The translations under genes and the position numbers were made by a program. Below are positions 1 through 7,539 of a stretch of DNA of 46,774 bases, one piece after another (position 1 is the first letter of the stretch; every line of letters starts with the position of its first letter). This stretch comes from SG8-41 sp029864385. GTDB taxonomy: Bacteria; Pseudomonadota; Gammaproteobacteria; Burkholderiales; SG8-41. Under the pieces are notes generated by a model. The model was not told the DNA's origin. It did no database searches and worked only from the letters and a program-made list of their open reading frames with translations. The stretch is from positions 1 through 46,774 of the forward strand of contig JAOTTL010000005.1 of assembly GCA_029864385.1 (NCBI GenBank), in the 5' to 3' direction.

Positions 1-273
1 GACACCGACGAGGACGGTCACCCCCAGCGCACCGGCGGAGCTGCTGCTTACCGTCAGCTGGCCGCCCGGGACATTGGCAGGGACCCGCGGCCCGGAGACA
101 AACGACACCCTCGCGCTCGAGCTCGAGCTCGAAGTAGATGCAAACACGCTCGCTGACGTGACCGTCGTCGTCGCGCCGCCGCTTGAGGATTGGTAGCCAT
201 AGAGCGTCGTCGTGCAGGCCGACAGCGCCAAGCATGGGAGGAAAGCAGGCAGGATGCGGCAACTGCGTCGCAT
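1..273 (-). CDS. Lipoprotein of unknown function, N-terminal part only
   Basis: The reading frame stays open from an ATG at 273 to the window edge, giving 91 residues of a longer protein. It begins with a basic n-region and a hydrophobic stretch ending in the lipobox L-S-A-C (residues 17-20), so it should be exported and lipid-modified at Cys20. A serine-rich stretch follows (residues 50-56), encoded by tandem GAGCTC-like hexamers. The rest is Val/Ser/Gly rich with no motif I recognise. It lies 70 bp downstream of the DUF4340 gene on the same strand and may be the last gene of the Gld-type exporter operon. The lipoprotein call is well supported; the function is unknown. Confidence 0.6.
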   Translation of the reverse strand, partial: MRRSCRILPAFLPCLALSACTTTLYGYQSSSGGATTTVTSASVFASTSSSSSSARVSFVSGPRVPANVPGGQLTVSSSSAGALGVTVLVGV

Positions 274-343
274 GAGTCGAATTGAGGCTCCGCGGTAAGT
301 GCAAGCTCAATTATAGCGCGACGCGGGGCCCGGCTTTTCTAGA

Positions 344-1474
344 TCATTTTTTGGGAGGCTTGGCAGCGATCATTTCGCTGCGGGTCTTCAGCAAGGGCTC
401 GACCTCGCTGCCGGCAACGATATACGCCCATTTCGCGAGGGCCGTTTCCGCGGCAATGCGCTCTTCGAGCGCCTTGAGCGTCTTGGCAAAATCCTTGTCG
501 CGGTTCTCCTTGTCCTCCGGCTTCTCGCCCTTCTCCGGGACACGCTTGCGCGGCGGAGCACCCGACACCGTGACGCTCACCTGATAGTCATCGCCGACCT
601 TGCGTTTGGCGATCCTGACGCGATAAGTGAGGTTATCGAACGTTTCGGCCACCGCCACGGTCGCCTTGTGCACGGGATCGCGATCAGGATCGGGCACGAT
701 ATCGACAAAGCTCATCGAACCAAGCTTGTTGACGGCCGCCACCGCCGCGCTCGCGTCGAGCGCGCCGCCGTTCGGAAAACGCCACTCGCCCCACTCCTCG
801 CTGCGGGTGACCTTCCACTGCGGCGCCCTGCCTTCAGGGCCGACTGCGAGCGTCCGAATGCGCTCCGCCTTGAAGAAGTCCTTTTTCAGCCACTTCCCGG
901 GGTCTGCCTCCGCAGCACGCAGGGGATCAGAAACGGCAACCACGCGATCCTTAGCAGCGGGGGGCAGCACATAGCGCCCCGCCGGCACGCCGTCTCTCGC
1001 GCCGGGAAGCGGATTCATCCGGTCCTGCTTCAGCACCGTCTTGCCAAGGGTGATGCGCGCAAGCGATGCGCCCGATGCGTCCTTGAATTCCATGACGGTC
1101 CCTGCGCCTTCTCCCTTACCCGGCTCCCCCAGGTCGAGCCGCGGATAGAGCTTGGCCGCAACTTGCTCGGATTGTGTGACCTTCAGCTCGATCAGCTTCA
1201 CCATGAGGTCGCTGATAGCATTGAAGTTGGCGGAATAACCGGCCCGCTCCTGCACCACCCACCCCTTCTCCTTGCGCACAAGCGTAACCTCGCGCTTCGC
1301 GTCCCGCAGCCGGATCTCGGCAACATCGGCGATTTTGAGGTCCGGTAGAAGCTTGGCGCCGATCTTGGCCCCGCTTTCGCGATACTCGGCGATGTCCTGC
1401 CAGAACAAAGCAAGCCCGGCGCCGCCAAGCACCACCAGCGCAACAAACAGGATCAGGAATTGCTTGCGATTCAT
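344..1474 (-). CDS. DUF4340 family membrane-anchored protein of a Gld-type ABC exporter
   Basis: This 376-residue protein has one N-terminal membrane segment (about residues 5-25) and a large extracytoplasmic region rich in charged residues. The pattern fits DUF4340 proteins, which follow GldG-like genes in many Gram-negative ABC operons; their biochemical role is not established. The ATG at 1474 is preferred because it overlaps the stop of the upstream gldG-like gene as ATGA and puts the hydrophobic segment at the very N-terminus. A longer in-frame start would only read through the end of the upstream gene. The C-terminal tail is Lys/Pro-rich. Translational coupling to the GldG-like gene is likely. 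Confidence 0.75.
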   Translation of the reverse strand: MNRKQFLILFVALVVLGGAGLALFWQDIAEYRESGAKIGAKLLPDLKIADVAEIRLRDAKREVTLVRKEKGWVVQERAGYSANFNAISDLMVKLIELKVTQSEQVAAKLYPRLDLGEPGKGEGAGTVMEFKDASGASLARITLGKTVLKQDRMNPLPGARDGVPAGRYVLPPAAKDRVVAVSDPLRAAEADPGKWLKKDFFKAERIRTLAVGPEGRAPQWKVTRSEEWGEWRFPNGGALDASAAVAAVNKLGSMSFVDIVPDPDRDPVHKATVAVAETFDNLTYRVRIAKRKVGDDYQVSVTVSGAPPRKRVPEKGEKPEDKENRDKDFAKTLKALEERIAAETALAKWAYIVAGSEVEPLLKTRSEMIAAKPPKK

Positions 1475-3363
1475 GTTGCCCGTGCCCTCCCTCGCCTTGC
1501 CAGAGCCAGCACCAGCCCGATCAGTGCCACCAGCAGCGGGATGAACGCGATATTGACTGCCTTGGTCCACAACTCGAGCCGGTCGGTCTCCACGCGCAGG
1601 TTCTTCCTGAGATCCTTCAGCTCCAGCCGCGTCTCCACCGCCTTCTTGCGGAAGTTCTCAAGCTCGGCCTGCTGTTCGGCCGTGAGTATCGTGGCCGATG
1701 CGCTCCCGCGTGCCTTCTGCAAGGACTGCAGCTTCTCCTGGGTCTGGTTGAGACTGTCCTCCAGCTCCTTGATCTTGCCGAGGTACTGCTGCTGTGCCTG
1801 CGCTTCCATCTCCCGGACCACGGTCAACGGGCGGCTGAAAGCGGCGCGGCTTCTCAGGCTGATGAGGGCGTCGTCCCCCGCGAGCTGCTCGACTAGGCCC
1901 TGCGCCAGCGCGAGGTTGCCGTTACGCGGAATGACGACGCGCTGGCCAAAGATTTCCTGCACATCGACCGCGGCGTTGTCGGTAAGCAGGTCGACGTCTG
2001 CGACCAGAACCACGGAATTTTCTTCCGCCGACCGCTTTATCTGCGGCTCAGTCGCGGCCTTGTTCTTGCCGTTGTCAGCCTTTTTCTGCTGGTCGGCCGG
2101 AGCGCGTTGCGGCTTTGGCTTGCCGTCGGGGTAGGCCGTATGGAAAGTGCCGGTGAGCCGGATCGCGAGCGGCATCTCCTCGCCCGAGGGCTCGAAGCCG
2201 CGCGTGGACGGCTCGCCGGACAGGGTGGCGATGATGAGGTCCACGGGCATCGCATTCTTGGAAGTGTGGGCGAGTACGGTCTGAGTCAGCCCCTCCGCAG
2301 GCTTGCCCTTGAATGCACCGCCGAAGGGAATGAGCAGCGTGCCCAACTGGCTCGTGACAACGTCGTCTCTGTTCAGCGCCTGCGTATTGAGCGAGAGCAG
2401 CGTCGGCAGCAACCGGGGGCCTTCTCCGCTACCGAATGTCATGTCGGCGATCACCTTGCCCATGTCCACGTCCACGCCCCAGGCCTTGAACAACCGGTAG
2501 AACATCGACTGCCCGGCGCGCGAGCCGCCGAAGGGGTTTTGCATGTCGGGCTGCTGGTCGAAATAGGCGTACGGATCGACAAAGGCAATCAGCTTGCCGC
2601 CGCGCAGGACGAACTGGTCGATGGCGTACTCGGTGTCCTCCAGCATGTCGCGCGGGTGGATGACGAGCAGCACCTTGATGTCATCGGGTATCTTCTTCGC
2701 GTCGACCTTTATTTCCTTCAATTCGAAGCTGCGCTTGAGCTCGGAGATGAGCACCCAGGGCTCGCTCGGCCGCTGCTGGGTGAGCGGGTTCAGCGTGCGC
2801 CCCATCACTGGCAGCGCGCTCATTACGCCCACCACCGGCTTCTCGGCCGCCGTCACCTGCGCGATGGCGCGCGTGATGTCATATTCCATCAGCCGCTCGC
2901 GGTCGGGCGTGAGCACCGGCAGCGCGGCCTTTTTATCCAGGAAAGCGATTGCCAGCCCGAGGTAGAACTTCTCTCCCGTGTTGGTGAGCTGGCCTTCGAC
3001 GCCGTCGAGCTCGGCCGAGTCCTCGGCATCCGAATCCGGCAGGGGATTGAATTTTTCGATGATCACCCGCCCGCCCGAGGCCGTGCGGTATTCATTCAAC
3101 AGATCTTCGATACGCTTGGCGAAGGTTTTCAGGCCCACCGGCACTGCCGCGCCCTGGGTGTAGTAAAAGCGCAGCTTGACAGGAGCTTCGAGCTTTGCGA
3201 GGACGGCGCGCGTGCCAGGTGACAGCGTGTAGACATGGCCCTCGGTCAGATCCGCGCGGAAGCTGACGGCCCCGACGATGAAGTTCAACGCGATCAAAAC
3301 GGCGAGCAGCACGACCACGCCGCCGGTCGAGTAAAGCATCGTTGCGAATTGCTTGCTTTTCAT
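1471..3363 (-). CDS. GldG-like auxiliary component of an ABC exporter
   Basis: The 630-residue product has an N-terminal membrane helix (about 10-32), a long extracytoplasmic domain that opens with the GldG-typical region around 'LTEGHVYTLSPGT', and a coiled-coil-like stretch (about 520-600) before a final membrane helix (about 605-625). This is the layout of the family annotated as an auxiliary component of the ABC system implicated in gliding motility; outside Bacteroidetes the substrate is unknown. It sits between the permease gene (22 bp upstream) and the DUF4340 gene (overlapping by 4 bp), so ATPase, permease, GldG and DUF4340 proteins probably form one complex. No gliding genes are visible nearby, so the symbol is left blank. 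Confidence 0.8.
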   Translation of the reverse strand: MKSKQFATMLYSTGGVVVLLAVLIALNFIVGAVSFRADLTEGHVYTLSPGTRAVLAKLEAPVKLRFYYTQGAAVPVGLKTFAKRIEDLLNEYRTASGGRVIIEKFNPLPDSDAEDSAELDGVEGQLTNTGEKFYLGLAIAFLDKKAALPVLTPDRERLMEYDITRAIAQVTAAEKPVVGVMSALPVMGRTLNPLTQQRPSEPWVLISELKRSFELKEIKVDAKKIPDDIKVLLVIHPRDMLEDTEYAIDQFVLRGGKLIAFVDPYAYFDQQPDMQNPFGGSRAGQSMFYRLFKAWGVDVDMGKVIADMTFGSGEGPRLLPTLLSLNTQALNRDDVVTSQLGTLLIPFGGAFKGKPAEGLTQTVLAHTSKNAMPVDLIIATLSGEPSTRGFEPSGEEMPLAIRLTGTFHTAYPDGKPKPQRAPADQQKKADNGKNKAATEPQIKRSAEENSVVLVADVDLLTDNAAVDVQEIFGQRVVIPRNGNLALAQGLVEQLAGDDALISLRSRAAFSRPLTVVREMEAQAQQQYLGKIKELEDSLNQTQEKLQSLQKARGSASATILTAEQQAELENFRKKAVETRLELKDLRKNLRVETDRLELWTKAVNIAFIPLLVALIGLVLALARRGRARAT

Positions 3364-3385
3364 ATCGAATCTTTTTCTAGCGTCC

Positions 3386-4129
3386 CTAGCCTGCGCGGTG
3401 GCTGCGGAGGATGACGCCGGTGGTAAACAGCGCGAACCCCATCAACGACGCGAAGAAAAGAATATCGCGCAGATCAACCACGCCGCGCTGGAATCCCTCG
3501 AAATGCGTCATTACCGAGAACGCGGCGACAAGATCCACCACGCGCGCACTCGCGAACCGTGACAGAAGCCCGGTTACCGGCTCGTAGCCGGCGAGGATCA
3601 GGAACAGACATATCAGCACCGCCAAGATGAAGCTGATCACCTGGTTGCGCGTCATCGCCGAGGTCATGCAGGTCACGGCGAGATAGGCGCCGGCAAGGAG
3701 CAGGCTGCCCACGTAGCCGGTGAAGATCACGCCGTTATCGGGATTGCCCAGGTAGTTCACCGTGATGACTACGGGAAACGTCAGCGCGAGCGCGAGCGCA
3801 AGAAACAACCAAGAAGCGAGAAACTTGCCGACCAGCGCTTCCCAAGTGGTCACCGGCATCGTGAGCAGAAGCTCGATCGTGCCGAGCCGGCGCTCTTCCG
3901 ACCATAGCCGCATGCCCACGGCCGGAACGAGGAAGAGATAGAGCCACGGGTGCCAGGTGAAGAAAGAGACCAGTGAGGCCTCGCCGCGCTCGAAGAAGCT
4001 GCCGACCGTGAACGTAAAAAAGCCGGTGAGCAGCAGGAAGATGATCAGGAAGACGTAGGCAATCGGCGAGGTGAAGTAGCCGCCCAGCTCGCGCTTGACG
4101 ATCGCCTTTACGTTAAACCATGCATTCAT
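3386..4129 (-). CDS. ABC-2 type permease of the Gld-like exporter
   Basis: This is a 247-residue protein with six predicted membrane helices. It starts with a short cytoplasmic segment typical of GldF-type permeases ('VKRELGGYFTSPIAYVFL'), followed by hydrophobic blocks near residues 20-40, 55-75, 100-125, 135-155, 170-190 and 220-240. It is the membrane channel partner of the ATPase encoded 43 bp upstream. The ATG at 4129 leads directly into the conserved N-terminus. Gene order ATPase-permease-GldG matches the recurrent operon in Proteobacteria. The transported substrate cannot be read from the sequence. Confidence 0.8.
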   Translation of the reverse strand: MNAWFNVKAIVKRELGGYFTSPIAYVFLIIFLLLTGFFTFTVGSFFERGEASLVSFFTWHPWLYLFLVPAVGMRLWSEERRLGTIELLLTMPVTTWEALVGKFLASWLFLALALALTFPVVITVNYLGNPDNGVIFTGYVGSLLLAGAYLAVTCMTSAMTRNQVISFILAVLICLFLILAGYEPVTGLLSRFASARVVDLVAAFSVMTHFEGFQRGVVDLRDILFFASLMGFALFTTGVILRSHRAG

Positions 4130-4172
4130 ATCTGGGTCTACCCGCGGTTTCAGATGGTGTGTACCGACGCTT

Positions 4173-5132
4173 CTAGTGCCCTTTAACGGTGTCGGGCAAC
4201 GTGATGGCCCGGAAGACCTCGTCGAGCCGGCCTTCCTCTGTCTGCAGCTCTTCGAGCTGCCATTTCTGCTGCGCGGCGAGTTCCGCCACCTCTCCGGTGA
4301 GGCTGCCGCCGGGCCTCGCCTTGTCGGGATAAACCCGAATTTCCACGATGCCGCCCTCGTCTCTCAGGATCTCGGCATTCGCCGCGTTCGCAATGCCGGA
4401 CAATCCGCCGGCAAGCAGCGCGGCGGGCACACCCTTGACGCGCAGCCACGCGGCGCCCGCATTAGGCGCGCGCGCCTTGAGCTCTTCCGGCGTGCCGTTC
4501 GCGACGATGCGGCCGCGGTCGATGATGATCACGCGCGAGCACGCCGCCTCGACCTCCTCCAGGATGTGGGTCGAGAACACGATCGCCTTGTTCGCCCCCA
4601 TGCGCTTGATGAGATTTCGCACCTCGTGCTTCTGGTTCGGGTCGAGCCCATCGGTAGGCTCGTCCATGACCAGCACATCCGGGTCGTGGACGAGCGATTG
4701 CGCGAGGCAAGTGCGGTGCTTGTAGCCTTTGGAGAGTGTGTCGATCACCTGGTAACGTACGTTCTCGAGGAAGCACAGCTCGACCGCGCGATCGACGGCG
4801 CTCCGGCGCGCCGCGCCGCGCAATCCGCGCAGCTCGGCAGCAAACAAGAGAAACCCCTGCACGGTCATGTCGCCGTAGCCCGGCGCATTCTCGGGCAGAT
4901 AGCCGATGCGCCGCTTCGCCGGCAGCGGGTTCTCGAGGACGTCGTAGCCGGCCACCCTGATCGTGCCGGAGGTCGGGGGGATGAAACCCGTCACCATGCG
5001 CATGGTGGTGGACTTGCCCGCGCCGTTCGGCCCGAGAAACCCGAGCACTTCCCCGCGCTCGACGGTAAACGAAACGTCATTTACGGCCAGCTTCGGCCCG
5101 AATGCCTTGACGAGGTTTTCGACCTGAATCAT
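4173..5132 (-). CDS. ABC transporter ATP-binding subunit of the Gld-like exporter
   Basis: The 319-residue ATPase has a Walker A motif 'GPNGAGKST' at residues 34-42, an LSKGY-type signature near residue 135, a Walker B 'VLVMDEPTDGLD' just after it and the switch His in 'IVFSTHIL'. The nucleotide-binding domain fills about 220 residues; the C-terminal 90 residues are the extra domain common to CcmA/GldA-type ATPases of ABC-2 exporters. It is the first gene of the minus-strand operon. Upstream (5133-5381) I see no gene and no convincing promoter, only a small hairpin (CGTCGCC/GGCGACG arms at 5226-5243). Confidence 0.85.
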   Translation of the reverse strand: MIQVENLVKAFGPKLAVNDVSFTVERGEVLGFLGPNGAGKSTTMRMVTGFIPPTSGTIRVAGYDVLENPLPAKRRIGYLPENAPGYGDMTVQGFLLFAAELRGLRGAARRSAVDRAVELCFLENVRYQVIDTLSKGYKHRTCLAQSLVHDPDVLVMDEPTDGLDPNQKHEVRNLIKRMGANKAIVFSTHILEEVEAACSRVIIIDRGRIVANGTPEELKARAPNAGAAWLRVKGVPAALLAGGLSGIANAANAEILRDEGGIVEIRVYPDKARPGGSLTGEVAELAAQQKWQLEELQTEEGRLDEVFRAITLPDTVKGH

Positions 5133-5381
5133 GCGTGTATCCTCAGCACAGCGCGTTTACACCCTCGCATTGTCTTCATGCCTCGCTTAAATAGGTCTTA
5201 AACCCACGCCTTCAACTCCCGGTACCGTCGCCAAAGGGCGACGCATCCCGCGCGACGTGGCTGGAACTTCCCGCCACCTGGCCCAGCTAAGGGATTGTTT
5301 CGGGGCGATTTTTTTACTACGGCACTGAGCGCAGGCTACCTCGTCCAGCGCCCCGGGCTCCGTGTTTCCGCGCATCGCCCG

Positions 5382-5456
5382 TGGTGCCGACAGTCTGACT
5401 CGAACAGACGACCTACCGCTTACAAGGCGGTTGCTCTACCACTGAGCTATGCCGGC
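5382..5456 (-). tRNA. tRNA-Thr (anticodon UGU)
   Basis: The minus strand folds as a full cloverleaf. The acceptor stem GCCGGCA pairs with TGTCGGC (one G-U pair), the D arm contains AGCTCAGTGGTAGAGC, and the anticodon stem ACCGC/GCGGT encloses the loop CTTGTAA, placing UGU at positions 34-36. The T arm contains GTTCGAGTC. The discriminator base is A and CCA is encoded (5382-5384). The sequence resembles Escherichia coli thrU. It stands alone between sspB and the ABC exporter operon, downstream of its own -10 element. No T-rich terminator is evident after it. Confidence 0.95.
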
Positions 5457-5466
5457 TTGGGCCGCC

Positions 5467-5472
5467 ATTATA
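5467..5472 (-). promoter_or_regulatory. Likely -10 element for tRNA-Thr
   Basis: The minus strand carries a perfect TATAAT whose last base lies 10 nt before the mature tRNA 5' end, followed by the GC-rich discriminator GGCGGCCC, the composition expected at stringently controlled stable-RNA promoters. No good -35 hexamer is found at 16-18 bp spacing, so only the -10 is called. Confidence 0.5.
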
Positions 5473-5558
5473 GACTGATAAGGCTTGAGTTGTGGCCCGC
5501 GTCCGCAGATGGTGGTGGCCGCACGCGGCGCGCAAGCGCGCGGCCCTCCGAGAGCCGG

Positions 5559-5969
5559 TTACTTGATGATCTGGAGCTTCGGCTTGCCGCCGTTGCCGTT
5601 GCCGTTGCCGTTGGGAGAGGAGGGTTCGGGCGGCGCGTCGTTGCCATACTTCTGAACCGGCTCGTGCGCAAAGAACATTCCCTGTCCGTTTTCCCTTGCG
5701 AAAATGCCGGTCACCGCCGCAATGGGGAGCGAGCACTCGCGCGACACTCCATCGAACCGCGCCGAGAACTGAATGGCCTCGTTGCCGATCGTCAGCTTGT
5801 GAGTGGCGTCGTAGCTCACGTTGAGCAGGATTTCGCCGTTCTTCACATGCGCCGCCGGCACTCGCGTGTTGGCATCGACCTGCACGGTGACGTAGGGCGT
5901 CAAATTGCTGTCCGAGCACCATTCGTGAATGGCGCGGATGAAGTAGGGCTTGGTGGAGCGCTCTGCCAT
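5559..5969 (-). CDS. sspB: ClpXP specificity-enhancing factor SspB
   Basis: SspB is the adaptor that binds ssrA-tagged and other substrates and delivers them to ClpXP. The 136-residue product has the compact substrate-binding domain (about residues 1-105) and ends in 'KPKLQIIK', matching the C-terminal ClpX-binding tail of known SspB proteins. Between them is a flexible linker with four Asn-Gly repeats encoded by tandem CCGTTG hexamers (about 5590-5613). The ATG at 5969 gives the family-typical start 'MAERSTKPYFIRAIHEW'; longer starts would translate the repeats between sspA and sspB. It follows sspA on the same strand, the usual sspAB order. Confidence 0.93.
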   Translation of the reverse strand: MAERSTKPYFIRAIHEWCSDSNLTPYVTVQVDANTRVPAAHVKNGEILLNVSYDATHKLTIGNEAIQFSARFDGVSRECSLPIAAVTGIFARENGQGMFFAHEPVQKYGNDAPPEPSSPNGNGNGNGGKPKLQIIK

Positions 5970-5981
5970 GACACTACGCGA

Positions 5982-6084
5982 GTGATGGATGATGAGTGAT
6001 GAGTGATGAGCGAGCAGCGCTTCCCGAATCGGCCGGCATCGTGGCCATCCGTCGGCTCTGCACTCTGGATTTTGCACTCTGCAC
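5982..6084. repeat. Two short 7-bp-phased repeat clusters between sspA and sspB
   Basis: 5982-6010 holds GTGATG/GAGTGAT-type heptamers in direct series. 6056-6084 holds a second cluster built on CTCTGCA: CTCTGCACTCTGG, a TTTT spacer, then GCACTCTGCAC. Together they fill most of the 123 bp gap. The first word is the same one used at 22712-22784. No gene fits here. Confidence 0.6.
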
Positions 6085-6092
6085 GTCGGCCC

Positions 6093-6692
6093 CTAGCGGC
6101 GCATGACCTTCTCGGAGGCCGTGAGCGCGTCGATGAATGCGGGCCGGCTGAACAGCCGCTCGGCGTACTTCATGAGCGGCGCGCAGGTCTTGGGCAACTG
6201 GATACCATAGTGGTCGAGGCGCCAGAGCAGCGGGGCGATTGCGACGTCGAGCATCGTGAATTCCTCGCCCAGCATGTGCTTTTGCTTGGTGAACACCGGC
6301 GCGATCTGCGTGAGGTTGTCCCGGATAACGGCACGCCCCTTTTCGGCCTGCTTCTGGGTCCCTTTCTCGATCGACTCGATGTGGCTGAACATCTCATGCT
6401 CGAAGCGGAACAGGAACAGGCGGGCGCGGGCGCGCAGCACCGGATCGGCAGGCATGAGCTGTGGGTGCGGAAAACGGTCGTCGATGTACTCGTTGATGAT
6501 ATTCGACTCGTACAGGATCAGATCGCGCTCGACCAGTACCGGGACCTGGTTGTAGGGGTTCATCACCGCCAGGTCCTCGGGCTTGTTGAACAGATCGACG
6601 TCGACGATCTGAAAATCCATCCCTTTCTCGTACAGCACGATGCGGCAGCGCTGGCTGAAGGGGCAGGTCGTGCCTGAATATAAGGTCATCAT
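6093..6692 (-). CDS. sspA: Stringent starvation protein A (GST-fold RNA polymerase regulator)
   Basis: The 199-residue protein has a thioredoxin-like N-terminal domain ('LYSGTTCPFSQRCRIVLYEK') and an all-helical C-terminal domain, the glutathione-transferase fold of SspA. The family binds RNA polymerase and modulates transcription during starvation; it has no transferase activity. The conserved 'NPYNQVPVLVERD' and 'LYESNIINEYIDDRFPHP' segments are present. Two adjacent ATGs exist (6692 and 6689) and either may be used; a longer in-frame start would translate the GGTGACG heptamer repeat upstream and is rejected. It is 72 bp after petC and before sspB on the same strand, the usual order in this class. 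Confidence 0.93.
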   Translation of the reverse strand: MMTLYSGTTCPFSQRCRIVLYEKGMDFQIVDVDLFNKPEDLAVMNPYNQVPVLVERDLILYESNIINEYIDDRFPHPQLMPADPVLRARARLFLFRFEHEMFSHIESIEKGTQKQAEKGRAVIRDNLTQIAPVFTKQKHMLGEEFTMLDVAIAPLLWRLDHYGIQLPKTCAPLMKYAERLFSRPAFIDALTASEKVMRR

Positions 6693-6698
6693 AAGAGC

Positions 6699-6762
6699 GG
6701 TGATGGGTAACGGGTGAGGGGTGACGGGCGACGGGTGACGGGTCACAGGTTACAGGTCACGG
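6699..6762. repeat. Heptamer array GGTGACG between petC and sspA
   Basis: Nine consecutive 7-bp units plus one base fill the gap: variants of GGTGACG (GGTGATG, GGTAACG, GGTGAGG, GGCGACG), then three units GGTCACA, GGTTACA, GGTCACG. The last units are partly complementary to the earlier ones (GTGAC/GTCAC), so folding is possible. It abuts the petC stop codon and the sspA start. Confidence 0.75.
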
Positions 6763-6764
6763 TA

Positions 6765-7538
6765 TTAGTGGACGGCCTTCCAGTACTCCTTCTTCAGGGC
6801 GTAAGCGAGCACGAACAGGATGGCGAGGAAGAGCAGAACGTAAAAACCAATCTCGATGCGGGTGCGCTTCACCGGCTCGGCCATGTAGGCCAGAAAGTTG
6901 ACGAGGTCGCCTACCAGGCGGTCGTACTCGAGCGGGTTCAGGCTCCCCGGCCGGGCGAACACGAGTTTCTGCACCTCGCGCTTTTCCACGTCTTCCTCGT
7001 CGTTACCGCGGGGGATCGTGACCACTTCCGTGCGCAGTTCCTGCTCGCCCTGCAACTGCCACAGGACGTGCGGCATGCCGACATCGCGATAGACGACGTT
7101 GTTCCAGCCTGTCGGTCGCGCTGGGTCGCGATAAAAGCTTCGCAAATAGGTGTAGAGCCAGTCCGCACCGCTGCCTGCAGGCGAAGCGCGCGAACGCGCG
7201 ATCACGGTGAGGTCCGGCGGAACCGCCCCGAACCATTCCTTCGCGTCATTCGGATTCATGTTGTTTTTCATCAGATCGCCAACCTTCGCACCTGCGAAGA
7301 TCAGGTTGTCGCGAATCTGCTGCGCAGTGAGACCCAGGTCCTCCAGCCGGTTATAGCGCATGTAGCTCGCGCTATGGCAGCCGAGGCAATAGTTCACGTA
7401 GACCCGCGCGCCGCGCTGCAGCGAGATCAGGTCATACTCATCGATCGGCGCGCGGTCGAGCGGTACTTCATCCCCCGCCGCCAGGGCAAGCGCCGGCGCC
7501 GCGAGCAGCGCCACAAGCAGTTGCCTGCCGCGGCCCAT
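6765..7538 (-). CDS. petC: Cytochrome c1 of the ubiquinol-cytochrome c reductase (bc1) complex
   Basis: Cytochrome c1 accepts electrons from the Rieske centre and passes them to soluble cytochrome c in the periplasm. The 257-residue product has a cleavable signal peptide (about 1-21), a covalent heme motif 'CLGCHS' at residues 51-56, a likely axial-Met segment 'DVGMPHVLW' and a C-terminal membrane anchor (about 225-245) followed by a basic tail. Length and layout match the family. It starts one base after the petB stop and ends the petABC operon. Confidence 0.95.
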   Translation of the reverse strand: MGRGRQLLVALLAAPALALAAGDEVPLDRAPIDEYDLISLQRGARVYVNYCLGCHSASYMRYNRLEDLGLTAQQIRDNLIFAGAKVGDLMKNNMNPNDAKEWFGAVPPDLTVIARSRASPAGSGADWLYTYLRSFYRDPARPTGWNNVVYRDVGMPHVLWQLQGEQELRTEVVTIPRGNDEEDVEKREVQKLVFARPGSLNPLEYDRLVGDLVNFLAYMAEPVKRTRIEIGFYVLLFLAILFVLAYALKKEYWKAVH

Positions 7539-7539
7539 G

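Noticed and set aside
5309..5315. T-run after a GC-rich stretch as a plus-strand terminator
   Set aside because: No plus-strand gene ends there and no stable stem precedes it.
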